From: Burkholderia cepacia
GTDB lineage: Bacteria; Pseudomonadota; Gammaproteobacteria; Burkholderiales; Burkholderiaceae
Direction of reading: 5' to 3'
Assembly: GCF_001718835.1 (NCBI RefSeq)
Contig: NZ_CP013443.1
Location: forward strand, 3,038,001 to 3,102,000
DNA: 64,000 bases
Shown: one piece after another, positions 44,527-52,563 of the stretch
Position numbering within the stretch: the first letter of the stretch is position 1
How the letters are laid out: each line of letters starts with the position of its first letter
The notes under the pieces: model-generated
The model's database searches: none
Told to the model about the DNA's origin: nothing
What the model saw: the letters and a program-made list of their open reading frames with translations, nothing else
Program-made: the position numbers and the translations under genes

Positions 44527-45304
44527 ATACGACTTCATGATCAACGCCTTCGCGGCGTCGGGGATCGTCGCGGTGCTCGCGGGCATCGTCGGCTACTTCC
44601 TGGTGCTGCGCGGGCAGACCTTCGCCGGCCATGCGCTGTCGCACGTCGGCTTCACCGGCGCGACGGGCGCCGTGCTGCTCGGCATCTCGCCGATCTGGGG
44701 GATGGTCGGTTTCACGCTCGCGGCCGGGATCGGGATGGGCGCGCTCGGCGAAAAACTCGCGGGCCGCGACGTCGCGATCGGCGTGATCCTGTCGGGTGCG
44801 CTCGGTTTCGGCCTGCTGTTCCTGCATTTCTACACGTCGTTCGCGACGCAGGTCACCGCGCTGCTGTTCGGCAACGTGCTCGCGGTGAGCCACGACACGC
44901 TCGCGGTGCTCGCCGGCATCGGCGCCGTGAGCCTGCTCGCGCTCGCGCTGATCGCGCGGCCGCTGCTGTTCGCGTCGCTGCAGCCCGAGCTGGCCGAAGC
45001 CAAGGGCGTGTCGCTGCGCACGGTGTCGACGCTGTTCCTCGCGGTGTGCGCGCTCGCCGTGGCCGCGGCCACGCAGATCGTCGGCGTGCTGCTGGTGTTC
45101 ACGCTGCTGGTCGGGCCGGCTGCCGCCGCGCAGAACGTGACGACACGGCTGTCGACCGGCGTGCTGCTCGCCGCGTTGTTCGCGTTGTTCGAAGCATGGC
45201 TCGGCATCGTGCTCGCGTATCACACCGACTGGCCGACGAGCTTCTGGATCACCGCGCTGTCGGCGCTCGTGTACGGCGCGAGCCTGTTGCGGCGGCACGC
45301 GTGA
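44519..45304 (+). CDS. znuB: Zinc ABC transporter permease ZnuB
   Basis: A 261-residue ABC-3 family permease with eight or nine helices (GQTFAGHALSHVGFTGATGAVLLG, GRDVAIGVILSGALGFGLLFL and TQIVGVLLVFTLLVGPAAAA are typical). Its start lies within the His-rich codons of znuC, so translation is coupled. It closes the zur-znuACB operon. Confidence 0.93.
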   Translation: MFEYDFMINAFAASGIVAVLAGIVGYFLVLRGQTFAGHALSHVGFTGATGAVLLGISPIWGMVGFTLAAGIGMGALGEKLAGRDVAIGVILSGALGFGLLFLHFYTSFATQVTALLFGNVLAVSHDTLAVLAGIGAVSLLALALIARPLLFASLQPELAEAKGVSLRTVSTLFLAVCALAVAAATQIVGVLLVFTLLVGPAAAAQNVTTRLSTGVLLAALFALFEAWLGIVLAYHTDWPTSFWITALSALVYGASLLRRHA

Positions 45305-45338
45305 CGCACGCGGCGGCGTGACTGCACGCATCATGCAA

Positions 45339-45372
45339 AACGCCGGCGTGCCTTCGAAGGCACGCCGGCGTT
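45339..45372. terminator. Bidirectional terminator between znuB and fghA
   Basis: A perfect 34-bp palindrome with arms AACGCCGGCGTGCC and GGCACGCCGGCGTT around TTCGAA lies between convergent stops. It has AAAA on its left and TTCTTG on its right, suiting both directions. Confidence 0.85.
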
Positions 45373-45408
45373 CTTGATTGCGCGACCCGCGCGACGCCGG
45401 TCACACGG

Positions 45409-46257
45409 TCATCGCCCGAGCACGCGCGCGTGATGCGCGATGTGATCGGCGACGAACGTCGAGATGAAGTAGTAGCCGTGGTCGTAGCCCGGATGGCGGC
45501 GCAGCGTCAGCGGCTGGCCGGCCTTCGCGCACGCGGCCTCGAACACGTCGGGGTTCAGCTGGTTCGCGAGGAATTGATCGGCCAGCCCCTGGTCGACGAG
45601 GATGCCGTCCGCGAACTTCGGCGCATCGGCACGCGCGACGAGTTCGCTCGCATCGTGCGCCTTCCATGCGTCGCGATCGTCGCCGAGGTAACCCGAGAAC
45701 GCCTTCTCGCCCCACGGGCAGCGTGTCGGCGCCGCGATCGGCGCGAACGCCGATACCGACCGGTACAGCCCGGGATGACGCAGCGCAAGCGTCAGCGCGC
45801 CGTGGCCGCCCATCGAGTGGCCGAAGATCCCGAGCCGCCCGCCGTCGATCGGCAGTTCGGCCGTGACGAGTTCGCGCAGCTCACCCGTCACGTACGACTC
45901 CATCCGGTAATGCGTGGACCACGGCGCTTCGGTCGCGTCGACATAGAAGCCCGCGCCGACGCCGAAGTCCCACGCGTCGGTCTCGCCCGGCACGCCCGCG
46001 CCGCGCGGGCTCGTGTCCGGCATCACGAGCGCGATGCCGTGCCGCGCCGCGTATTGCTGCGCGCCGGCCTTGATCGCGAACGTCTCGTCGGTGCACGTGA
46101 GCCCCGCGAGATAGAACAGCGCCGGCACGCGGCCGTGCGCGGCCTGCGGCGGCAGGTACACCGAGAACTTCATCGGCAGGCCGATGGCCGCCGAATCGTG
46201 ACGGTAGAAACGCTGCTCGCCGCCGTGGCACGCATGCGAGGAAACGAGTTCGAGCAT
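45409..46257 (-). CDS. fghA: S-formylglutathione hydrolase
   Basis: A 282-residue esterase-D-type alpha/beta hydrolase that frees formate and glutathione from S-formylglutathione. The nucleophile elbow GIFGHSMGGHGAL is present, as are FYLAGLTCTDETF and, near the end, the catalytic His in HPGYDHGYYFI. It follows adhC by 16 bp, the classic glutathione-dependent formaldehyde oxidation pair. Formaldehyde could come from methanethiol oxidation by the SBP56 enzyme at 15104. Confidence 0.95.
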   Translation of the reverse strand: MLELVSSHACHGGEQRFYRHDSAAIGLPMKFSVYLPPQAAHGRVPALFYLAGLTCTDETFAIKAGAQQYAARHGIALVMPDTSPRGAGVPGETDAWDFGVGAGFYVDATEAPWSTHYRMESYVTGELRELVTAELPIDGGRLGIFGHSMGGHGALTLALRHPGLYRSVSAFAPIAAPTRCPWGEKAFSGYLGDDRDAWKAHDASELVARADAPKFADGILVDQGLADQFLANQLNPDVFEAACAKAGQPLTLRRHPGYDHGYYFISTFVADHIAHHARVLGR

Positions 46258-46273
46258 CGCGGTGCGCTCCCGG

Positions 46274-47380
46274 TCAGTACAGCACGACCGAACGGATCGA
46301 CTCGCCGGCCTTCATCAGGTCGAAGCCTTCGTTGATCCGCTCGAGCGGCAGCGTATGCGTGATCAGGTCGTCGATGTTGATCTTGCCTTCCATGTACCAG
46401 TCGACGATCTTCGGCACGTCGGTGCGGCCGCGCGCGCCGCCGAACGCCGAGCCCTTCCACTCGCGGCCCGTCACCAGCTGGAACGGACGCGTGCTGATTT
46501 CCTCGCCCGCTGCCGCCACGCCGATGATGAACGACTGGCCCCAGCCCTTGTGCGTGCACTCGAGCGCCTGGCGCATCAGCTTCACGTTGCCCACGCATTC
46601 GAACGAGTAGTCCGCACCGCCGTCGGTCAGCTGCACGATGTGGTCGACGACGTTCTCGACTTCGTTCGGGTTGATGAAGTGCGTCATCCCGAACTTCTTC
46701 GCGAGCTCGACGCGCTTCGGGTTGATGTCGACGCCGATGATCTTGTCCGCGCCGACCATCTTCGCGCCCTGGATCACGTTCAGGCCGATGCCGCCGAGGC
46801 CGAACACGACGACGTTCGCGCCGGCCTCGACCTTCGCCGAGTACACGACCGCGCCGACGCCCGTCGTCACGCCGCAGCCGATGTAGCAGATCTTGTCGAA
46901 CGGCGCGTCCTCGCGCACCTTCGCGACCGCGATTTCCGGCACGACGATGTAGTTCGAGAACGTCGACGTGCCCATGTAGTGGAACAGCGGCTTGCCGTCG
47001 AGCGAGAAACGCGACGTCGCGTCGGGCATCAGGCCCTTGCCCTGCGTCGCGCGGATCTTCTGGCACAGGTTGGTCTTGCGCGACAGGCAGAACTTGCACT
47101 CGCGGCATTCGGGCGTGTAGAGCGGAATCACGTGGTCGCCCTTCCTCACGGTGCCGACGCCGGGGCCGACGTCGACCACGACGCCCGCGCCTTCATGGCC
47201 GAGGATCGCCGGGAAGATCCCTTCCGGATCGGCGCCCGACAGCGTGTAGTAATCGGTGTGGCAGATGCCCGTCGCCTTCACCTCGATCAGCACTTCGCCT
47301 GCGCGCGGCCCTTCGAGATCGACTTCCTCGATCGTCAGCGGTGCGCCCGCCTTCCATGCAATCGCGGCTTTCGTCTTCAT
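46274..47380 (-). CDS. adhC: S-(hydroxymethyl)glutathione dehydrogenase / class III alcohol dehydrogenase
   Basis: A 368-residue zinc MDR enzyme. The catalytic zinc motif GHEGAGVV, the structural zinc cysteines CRECKFCLSRKTNLC, GCGVTTGVGAV and the NAD loop VFGLGGIGLNVIQGAKMVGADKIIGVD identify class III ADH (FrmA), which oxidises S-hydroxymethylglutathione and also reduces GSNO. The start at 47380 (MKTKAAIAW) is the family start; in-frame codons upstream are not needed. Confidence 0.95.
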   Translation of the reverse strand: MKTKAAIAWKAGAPLTIEEVDLEGPRAGEVLIEVKATGICHTDYYTLSGADPEGIFPAILGHEGAGVVVDVGPGVGTVRKGDHVIPLYTPECRECKFCLSRKTNLCQKIRATQGKGLMPDATSRFSLDGKPLFHYMGTSTFSNYIVVPEIAVAKVREDAPFDKICYIGCGVTTGVGAVVYSAKVEAGANVVVFGLGGIGLNVIQGAKMVGADKIIGVDINPKRVELAKKFGMTHFINPNEVENVVDHIVQLTDGGADYSFECVGNVKLMRQALECTHKGWGQSFIIGVAAAGEEISTRPFQLVTGREWKGSAFGGARGRTDVPKIVDWYMEGKINIDDLITHTLPLERINEGFDLMKAGESIRSVVLY

Positions 47381-47406
47381 CGTGTGACTCCTATCGGTAG
47401 ACGTGG

Positions 47407-47434
47407 ACATGCCGCGCGGCGTCGCGCGGCATGT
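47407..47434. promoter_or_regulatory. Inverted repeat just upstream of adhC
   Basis: Perfect 11-bp arms ACATGCCGCGC (47407-47417) and GCGCGGCATGT (47424-47434), with a 6-nt loop, lie 26 bp before the adhC start. It could be an operator, a leader hairpin, or a terminator for the upstream kinase gene. No U tract is seen. Confidence 0.45.
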
Positions 47435-47511
47435 CGAGTGAAATCGTGCTCCCCATGATGGCCGATCGACGCACGCGCCGCGTGCGGGAAACAGCCGTCG
47501 TATTGCCCGAA

Positions 47512-47529
47512 TGCGTCATCGCTGACGCA
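47512..47529. repeat. Short inverted repeat after the FGGY kinase gene
   Basis: TGCGTCA (47512-47518) and TGACGCA (47523-47529) form a 7-bp stem with a TCGC loop, 20 bp past the kinase stop. A/T bases flank it on the wrong side for a leftward terminator, so an operator in the adhC promoter region is equally possible. Confidence 0.4.
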
Positions 47530-47548
47530 AAAGAACAAGTGCCCGATT

Positions 47549-48988
47549 TTAAGCGCCCGTCGTGAACCATGCATCCGCCCGGGCATACAGGTCGATGAAG
47601 CGCGCGTGCCGCGTCGCGAGCGCGCGGTCGCCGCACGGCGCCGCCACCGGCGACGCGGCCGGCGCCAACGCGTGCAGCGCGTCTTCCCGCCAGTGCCCGA
47701 TCGCGACTCCCGCCAGCAGCGCGGCGCCGCGTGTCGCGGCGTTCGGGCAGTCGATCGCGTGAAGCGACGCGCCCAGTGAGTCGGCAAGCAGTTGGCGCCA
47801 GCGCGGATCGACCGAGCCGCCGCCGGCCAGGCGCAGCGATGCGACCGCGCGGCCCTCCGCGCCCTCCGCACGAATGGCATCGAGCCCGGCGCGCAACGCG
47901 AACGCGACGCCTTCGAACGCGGCGCGCATCATCGCGCCGCGCGTGTCGCCGAGCCCGAGGCCGAGCCAGCCGCCGCGCGCGTCGGGGTTCATCCACGGCG
48001 AACGCTCGCCCGTCAGGTACGGCAGGAAGCACAGACGTTCCGACGCAGCCTGCGCGAACGCATCGTCGTAGGCGGCCGGCCAGCTCGCGTAGCCGAGCCA
48101 GCCGCGCACGGCTTCGAGCGCGAGCCCGACGTTCTGCATCGCGGCCATCGTGTAGTAGCCGCCGCCGGCCGCCGCGCGATAGCGATGCAACCCTCGCCGC
48201 GCGGGCGGCAGCACATCCGCGAGCACGACGATCTGGCCGCCGCTGCCCGTCGTCAGCAGCGCATCGCCGGCGGCGGCGAGCCCGCTGCCGAGGGCCGCGC
48301 ATGCGGTGTCGGCCGCGCCCGTCGCCAGCGGCACGCCGGCCGGCAGGCCGAGTGCCGCGGCCGCCTGCGCGGCGAGCCCGCCGCACGGCGCCGTCGACGC
48401 GCGCACCGGCGCAAACAGCGCGCGCGGCAGGCCGAGCGCGTCGAGCAGCGCGGCATCCCATGCGCCGTCGGGCGTCGCGAGCGCGGTCGCGCACGCGTCG
48501 CTCGGGTCGGCCGCGACGTCGCCGCCCAGTGCGACGCGCAACCAGTCCTTCGGCTGCACGGCCCAGCGCGCGGCGCGTAGCGCCGCCGGCTCGCTTGCGG
48601 CCGCCCAGCGCAGCAGCGGGCCGGCCATCCCCGGCGCGACCGGGTTCGGCGCGTCCGGCCAGTCCGCCGCGGCGGCGAGGCGCGCGGCGCGCGTGTCGGG
48701 CCACAGCAGCGCGGGCCGCACCGGCTGCCCGGCCGCGTCGATCAGCACGACGCCGTGCATCTGCCCCGAGAACCCGATCGCCGCCACCTGCGCGCGCTCG
48801 CCGGCCGGCAACCGCGCGGCCGCGCGCACGAGCGCCTGCCACCACGTGTCGGGCGCGATCTCGGCCCAGCCGGGCTGCGGCGACGACAGCGCATAGGGTT
48901 CGCTCGCGACCGCACGCTCGACGCCGTCGGCATCGAGCGTGACGAGTTTGACGGAGCCGGTGCCGAGGTCGATTCCGAGCAGGCGCAT
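47549..48988 (-). CDS. FGGY-family carbohydrate kinase (xylulokinase-like)
   Basis: A 479-residue FGGY kinase: LLGIDLGTGSVKLVTLD, GFSGQMHGVVLID, LLWPDTRAARLA, LATGAADTACAALGSG and SLRLAGGGSVDPRWRQLLADSL. It belongs with xylulokinases but differs widely from the xylB product at 29855, so it is a paralogue rather than a recent copy. It stands alone, upstream of adhC and divergent from the NCS2 permease, so its sugar cannot be inferred. Confidence 0.85.
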   Translation of the reverse strand: MRLLGIDLGTGSVKLVTLDADGVERAVASEPYALSSPQPGWAEIAPDTWWQALVRAAARLPAGERAQVAAIGFSGQMHGVVLIDAAGQPVRPALLWPDTRAARLAAAADWPDAPNPVAPGMAGPLLRWAAASEPAALRAARWAVQPKDWLRVALGGDVAADPSDACATALATPDGAWDAALLDALGLPRALFAPVRASTAPCGGLAAQAAAALGLPAGVPLATGAADTACAALGSGLAAAGDALLTTGSGGQIVVLADVLPPARRGLHRYRAAAGGGYYTMAAMQNVGLALEAVRGWLGYASWPAAYDDAFAQAASERLCFLPYLTGERSPWMNPDARGGWLGLGLGDTRGAMMRAAFEGVAFALRAGLDAIRAEGAEGRAVASLRLAGGGSVDPRWRQLLADSLGASLHAIDCPNAATRGAALLAGVAIGHWREDALHALAPAASPVAAPCGDRALATRHARFIDLYARADAWFTTGA

Positions 48989-49403
48989 GACGAAGCGACG
49001 ATTTGAATGGACAAGCATCGATGATAGCGGGATCGCAATATGCGCCCCATTTTTTCGCGATCGTGAATTGCGAATGCGATCGAACTCGCCACGTGCTTTA
49101 AAACACCCGTTCGCGGGTTAACCCGGTGTCTTATTTCACACCCTGAAATGACCACTATTCCCGAATTGCGATACACACCATAAAGCGGCCGATATTTGAC
49201 ACGGGGGCCAGCGCTATTTTGAAGGGCTATAAAACCGGGAACCCTCACTCCTGCGGCAGTTTCCCGATGATCGACACCCTGTTTCATGCCCAAATGGCAT
49301 ATCGAACCAGCAAAGAACGGAATAGTACCCAGCGCTCTTGTTGCGTGGATCCATTCCGCATAACTTCGTATCACCCCGAAAACAAGATCATGGAGTGAGA
49401 CAG
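48989..49403. other. Divergent intergenic region, no gene seen
   Basis: These 415 bp separate the FGGY kinase from the purine/pyrimidine permease and are richer in A/T than the surroundings. They contain the 12-bp palindrome CGGGTTAACCCG (49114-49125), a TTTCA/TGAAA inverted repeat (49134-49148) and TATAAAA at about 49227. Promoters for both genes are likely here; I recognise no known regulatory RNA. Confidence 0.6.
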
Positions 49404-50777
49404 ATGCAATCGAACACGGTCCATCCGTGCGATGAGGTGCTGCCGACCGGCAAGCTGGTAACGCTTGGCCTGCAACACGTCCTCGTCATGTACGCCGGCG
49501 CTGTCGCCGTGCCACTTATCGTTGGCGCCGCGCTCAAGCTGCCGAAAGACCAGATCGCGTTCCTGATCAGCGCCGATCTGTTTTCGTGCGGCATCGCCAC
49601 GCTGATCCAGACGCTGGGCCTGTGGATCTTCGGCATCCGCCTGCCCGTCATCATGGGCTGCACGTTCGCGGCAGTCGGCCCGATGATCGCGATCGGCACG
49701 AACCCCGGCCTCGGCATTCTCGACATCTTCGGCTCGACGATCGCGGCCGGCATCATCGGCATCGTGCTCGCACCGATGATCGGCAAGCTGCTGCGGTTCT
49801 TCCCGCCGGTGGTGGTCGGCACCGTGATCGCGGTGATCGGGCTGTCGCTGATGGAAGTCGGCATCAACTGGGCGGCCGGCGGCGTCGGCAACCCCGAGTA
49901 CGGCAGCCCCGTCTATCTCGGCCTGTCGCTGCTCGTGCTGACGCTGATCCTGCTGATCAACAAGTTCGGCCGCGGCTTCATCGCGAACATCTCGGTGCTG
50001 CTCGGCATCGTCGCAGGCTTCGCGATCGCGTTCGCGATCGGCCGCGTGAATACCGACGGCGTCGCGCACGCACCTTGGGTCGGCATCGTGATGCCGTTCC
50101 ACTTCGGCATGCCGCACTTCGACCCGCTGTCGATCGTGACGATGGTCACGGTGATGTTCGTCACGTTCATCGAGTCGACCGGCATGTTCCTCGCGGTCGG
50201 CGACATGGTCGATCGTCCGGTCAACCAGGAGCGCCTCGTGCGCGGCCTGCGCGTCGACGGCCTCGGCACGCTGATCGGCGGCATCTTCAACTCGTTCCCG
50301 CATACGTCGTTCTCGCAGAACGTCGGCCTGATCGGCGTGACGGGCGTGAAGAGCCGGTTCGTGTGTGCGACGGGCGGCGTGATCCTCGTGCTGCTCGGGC
50401 TGTTCCCGAAGATGGCGCAGGTCGTCGCATCGGTGCCGCCGTTCGTGCTCGGCGGTGCGGGCATCGTGATGTTCGGGATGGTGGCCGCGAACGGCATCAA
50501 GGTGCTGTCGAAGGTCGACTTCGTGAACAACTCGCACAACCTGTTCATCGTCGCGGTGAGCGTCGGCATGGGCCTCGTGCCGGTCGTGTCGCCGCACTTC
50601 TTCTCGAAGCTGCCGCCCGCGCTCGCCCCGATCCTGCACAGCGGCATCCTGCTGGCGTCGGCATCGGCCGTGATCCTGAACATCGTGTTCAACGGCGTGA
50701 AAGGCGAGAAGGAAGCGAAATGCGACATCCGCCGCGCCGGTCATGATTTCGACGGGCGGCCGGCCGACCTGCACTGA
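49404..50777 (+). CDS. NCS2 family nucleobase permease (xanthine/uracil type)
   Basis: A 457-residue NAT/NCS2 transporter with about 14 helices. The N-terminal QHVLVMYAGAVAVPLIVGAAL, the mid-helix FVTFIESTGMFLAVGD (catalytic Glu) and the signature region GLGTLIGGIFNSFPHTSFSQNVGLIGVTGVKSR, which resembles that of XanP/XanQ, point to purine (xanthine or urate) uptake by proton symport. GGAG lies 8 bases before the ATG at 49404. The gene is monocistronic, closed by a terminator. Confidence 0.92.
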   Translation: MQSNTVHPCDEVLPTGKLVTLGLQHVLVMYAGAVAVPLIVGAALKLPKDQIAFLISADLFSCGIATLIQTLGLWIFGIRLPVIMGCTFAAVGPMIAIGTNPGLGILDIFGSTIAAGIIGIVLAPMIGKLLRFFPPVVVGTVIAVIGLSLMEVGINWAAGGVGNPEYGSPVYLGLSLLVLTLILLINKFGRGFIANISVLLGIVAGFAIAFAIGRVNTDGVAHAPWVGIVMPFHFGMPHFDPLSIVTMVTVMFVTFIESTGMFLAVGDMVDRPVNQERLVRGLRVDGLGTLIGGIFNSFPHTSFSQNVGLIGVTGVKSRFVCATGGVILVLLGLFPKMAQVVASVPPFVLGGAGIVMFGMVAANGIKVLSKVDFVNNSHNLFIVAVSVGMGLVPVVSPHFFSKLPPALAPILHSGILLASASAVILNIVFNGVKGEKEAKCDIRRAGHDFDGRPADLH

Positions 50778-50821
50778 CCGCCCGATCGCGCCGCGATGCG
50801 GCGCTGCGTCCGGACCGGAAC

Positions 50822-50848
50822 ACGCCACGGCATTGTCGTGGCGTTTTT
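50822..50848 (+). terminator. Intrinsic terminator of the NCS2 permease gene
   Basis: ACGCCACG (50822-50829) pairs with CGTGGCGT (50837-50844), followed by TTTTG (T run 50844-50848). A classical rho-independent terminator 45 bp after the stop. Confidence 0.88.
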
Positions 50849-50896
50849 GTTTGCGTCCGGCACGCGCGCCAACTTTGCACGTGCAAAGCCCCCGCC

Positions 50897-50931
50897 CAAA
50901 AAACAACGCCACGGATTTTCATCCGTGGCGT
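50897..50931 (-). terminator. Intrinsic terminator of the RND efflux operon
   Basis: ACGCCACGGAT (50906-50916) and ATCCGTGGCGT (50921-50931) make an 11-bp stem with a 4-nt loop. On the minus strand it is followed by TGTTTTTTG. It lies about 110 bp after the outer-membrane-factor stop. Its stem shares the ACGCCACG core with the neighbouring plus-strand terminator. Confidence 0.87.
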
Positions 50932-51039
50932 CGTCATGTGCGGGGCGTTGCGTGCGTATCCCGGGTTGCGTTACCCACGCAACGCCCGCCGGCTCGACGC
51001 TGGCGGTTGCCCGCCATGCATCGCGATGACCGGCGGCGC

Positions 51040-52563
51040 TCAGCCCTTCGCCGCAGCGGCCGACGCCGGTGCAGGCGCAGCCGCCTTGCCGTAGTCGACC
51101 GGCTGGTCGGCCGGACGCGGCGTCTCGCCGGCCCGCTGGATCCAGCCGCCGCCCAATGCGCGGTACAGCGTGACGAGGTTCGTCCAGCGCGCCAGACGGG
51201 CGTTGATCAGCGTCTGCTGTGCCGAGTACAGATCGGTCTGCGCGGTCAGCACCGACAGGTAGCTGTCGACGCCGTTCTTGTAGCGCAGGTCCGACAGGTC
51301 GAAACGTCGCTGCTGCGCGTGCTCGTTGCGCTCGAGCGCCGCGATCTGCTGATCGTACGTGCCGCGTGCGGCCAGACCGTCCGCCACTTCGCGGAATGCC
51401 GACTGGATCGCCTTCTCGTAGTTCGCGATCTCGATGCGTTTCTGCACGTTCGCGAGGTTCAGGTTCGCGATGTTCTGCCCGCCCTCGAAGATCGGCATCG
51501 TGATCTGCGGCGCGAACGACCACGCCGCCGTGCCGGCCTTGAACAGGCCGCCCAGCGTCGGGCTGCCGGTGCCGAACGCGCCCGTCAGCGAGATGCGCGG
51601 GAAGAACGCCGCGCGTGCCGCGCCGATGTTCGCATTCGCGGCCAGCAGCGCCTGCTCGGCCTGCATCACGTCCGGACGACGCGTCAGCAGATCCGACGGC
51701 AACCCGGCCGGCACGTCCGTCAGCAGGTTCTGCGCGTCGAGCGGCATGCCTGCCGGCAGGTCGTCCGGCAGCGGCTCGCCGATCAGTAGCACCAGCGCGT
51801 TCACCGCCTGCGCGCGGGCGCGCGCCTGCGCCTGCTGGTTCGACAGCGCCTGCTCGACCACCGTCTGCGCCTGGCGCAGCTCGAGTTCGGAGCCCGTGCC
51901 GTTGTCGAACTGCAGCTTCGTCAGGTCGTATTGCGCCTGAGCGGACTTCAGCGTGTTCTCCGTGACTTTCAGCAGGTCGTCGGTCGACAACAGCGTCAGG
52001 TACTGGTCCGCGACCTGCGCGACCAGCGCGATCTCCGACGCCTTGCGGGCCTGCGCGGTCGCGAGGTATTTCGCGAGCGCCTGGTCCTTCAGGCTCTGCA
52101 CGCGGCCGAACAGATCGAGCTCCCACGACGCGGACAGCCCGACGTTGTAGGTCGTCGTGATGTTGCGCCCCGGGATCGCCGTCAGCGCGTTCGGCAGCCG
52201 CTGGCGATTGCCGGTGCCCACCGCGTCGAGCGTCGGGAACAGCTCCGCGCGCGTGATCTGGTACTGCGCGCGCGCCGCCTCGATGTTCAGCACCGACACG
52301 CGCAGGTCGCGGTTGTTTTTCAGCGCGATCTCGATCAGCCGCTGCAGGCGCGGATCGACGAAGAATTCGCGCCAGCCGATGGCGGTCGCCGCCTGGCCGT
52401 TCGCGCTGCGCGCGCCGGCCGCACCCGGCTGCGTCGCGTAGACGCCGCCGGCCGGGTACGCCTGCGCGACGGGCGCGTCGGGCCGCTTGTAATGCGGCGC
52501 CATCGTGCAGCCCGTGGCAAAGAGCGCGACCGCGATTGCAGTCAAAGCGTGTTTTTGCATCAT
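51040..52563 (-). CDS. oprB: RND efflux outer-membrane lipoprotein (OprM/OprB type)
   Basis: A 507-residue TolC-like outer-membrane factor of the NodT family. It has a lipoprotein signal (LFATGC lipobox, Cys near residue 20), two OEP repeats with long coiled-coil helices (about residues 70-270 and 290-480), and the conserved GLPSDLLTRRPD segment. The ATG at 52563 overlaps the stop of the pump gene (ATGA); two ATGs are in tandem. It completes the tripartite pump. Confidence 0.92.
   Translation of the reverse strand: MMQKHALTAIAVALFATGCTMAPHYKRPDAPVAQAYPAGGVYATQPGAAGARSANGQAATAIGWREFFVDPRLQRLIEIALKNNRDLRVSVLNIEAARAQYQITRAELFPTLDAVGTGNRQRLPNALTAIPGRNITTTYNVGLSASWELDLFGRVQSLKDQALAKYLATAQARKASEIALVAQVADQYLTLLSTDDLLKVTENTLKSAQAQYDLTKLQFDNGTGSELELRQAQTVVEQALSNQQAQARARAQAVNALVLLIGEPLPDDLPAGMPLDAQNLLTDVPAGLPSDLLTRRPDVMQAEQALLAANANIGAARAAFFPRISLTGAFGTGSPTLGGLFKAGTAAWSFAPQITMPIFEGGQNIANLNLANVQKRIEIANYEKAIQSAFREVADGLAARGTYDQQIAALERNEHAQQRRFDLSDLRYKNGVDSYLSVLTAQTDLYSAQQTLINARLARWTNLVTLYRALGGGWIQRAGETPRPADQPVDYGKAAAPAPASAAAAKG

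Noticed and set aside
47549..48988. Second xylulokinase-like gene as a recent duplicate of xylB
   Set aside because: The two proteins share only the FGGY family motifs and differ widely elsewhere, so they are old paralogues.
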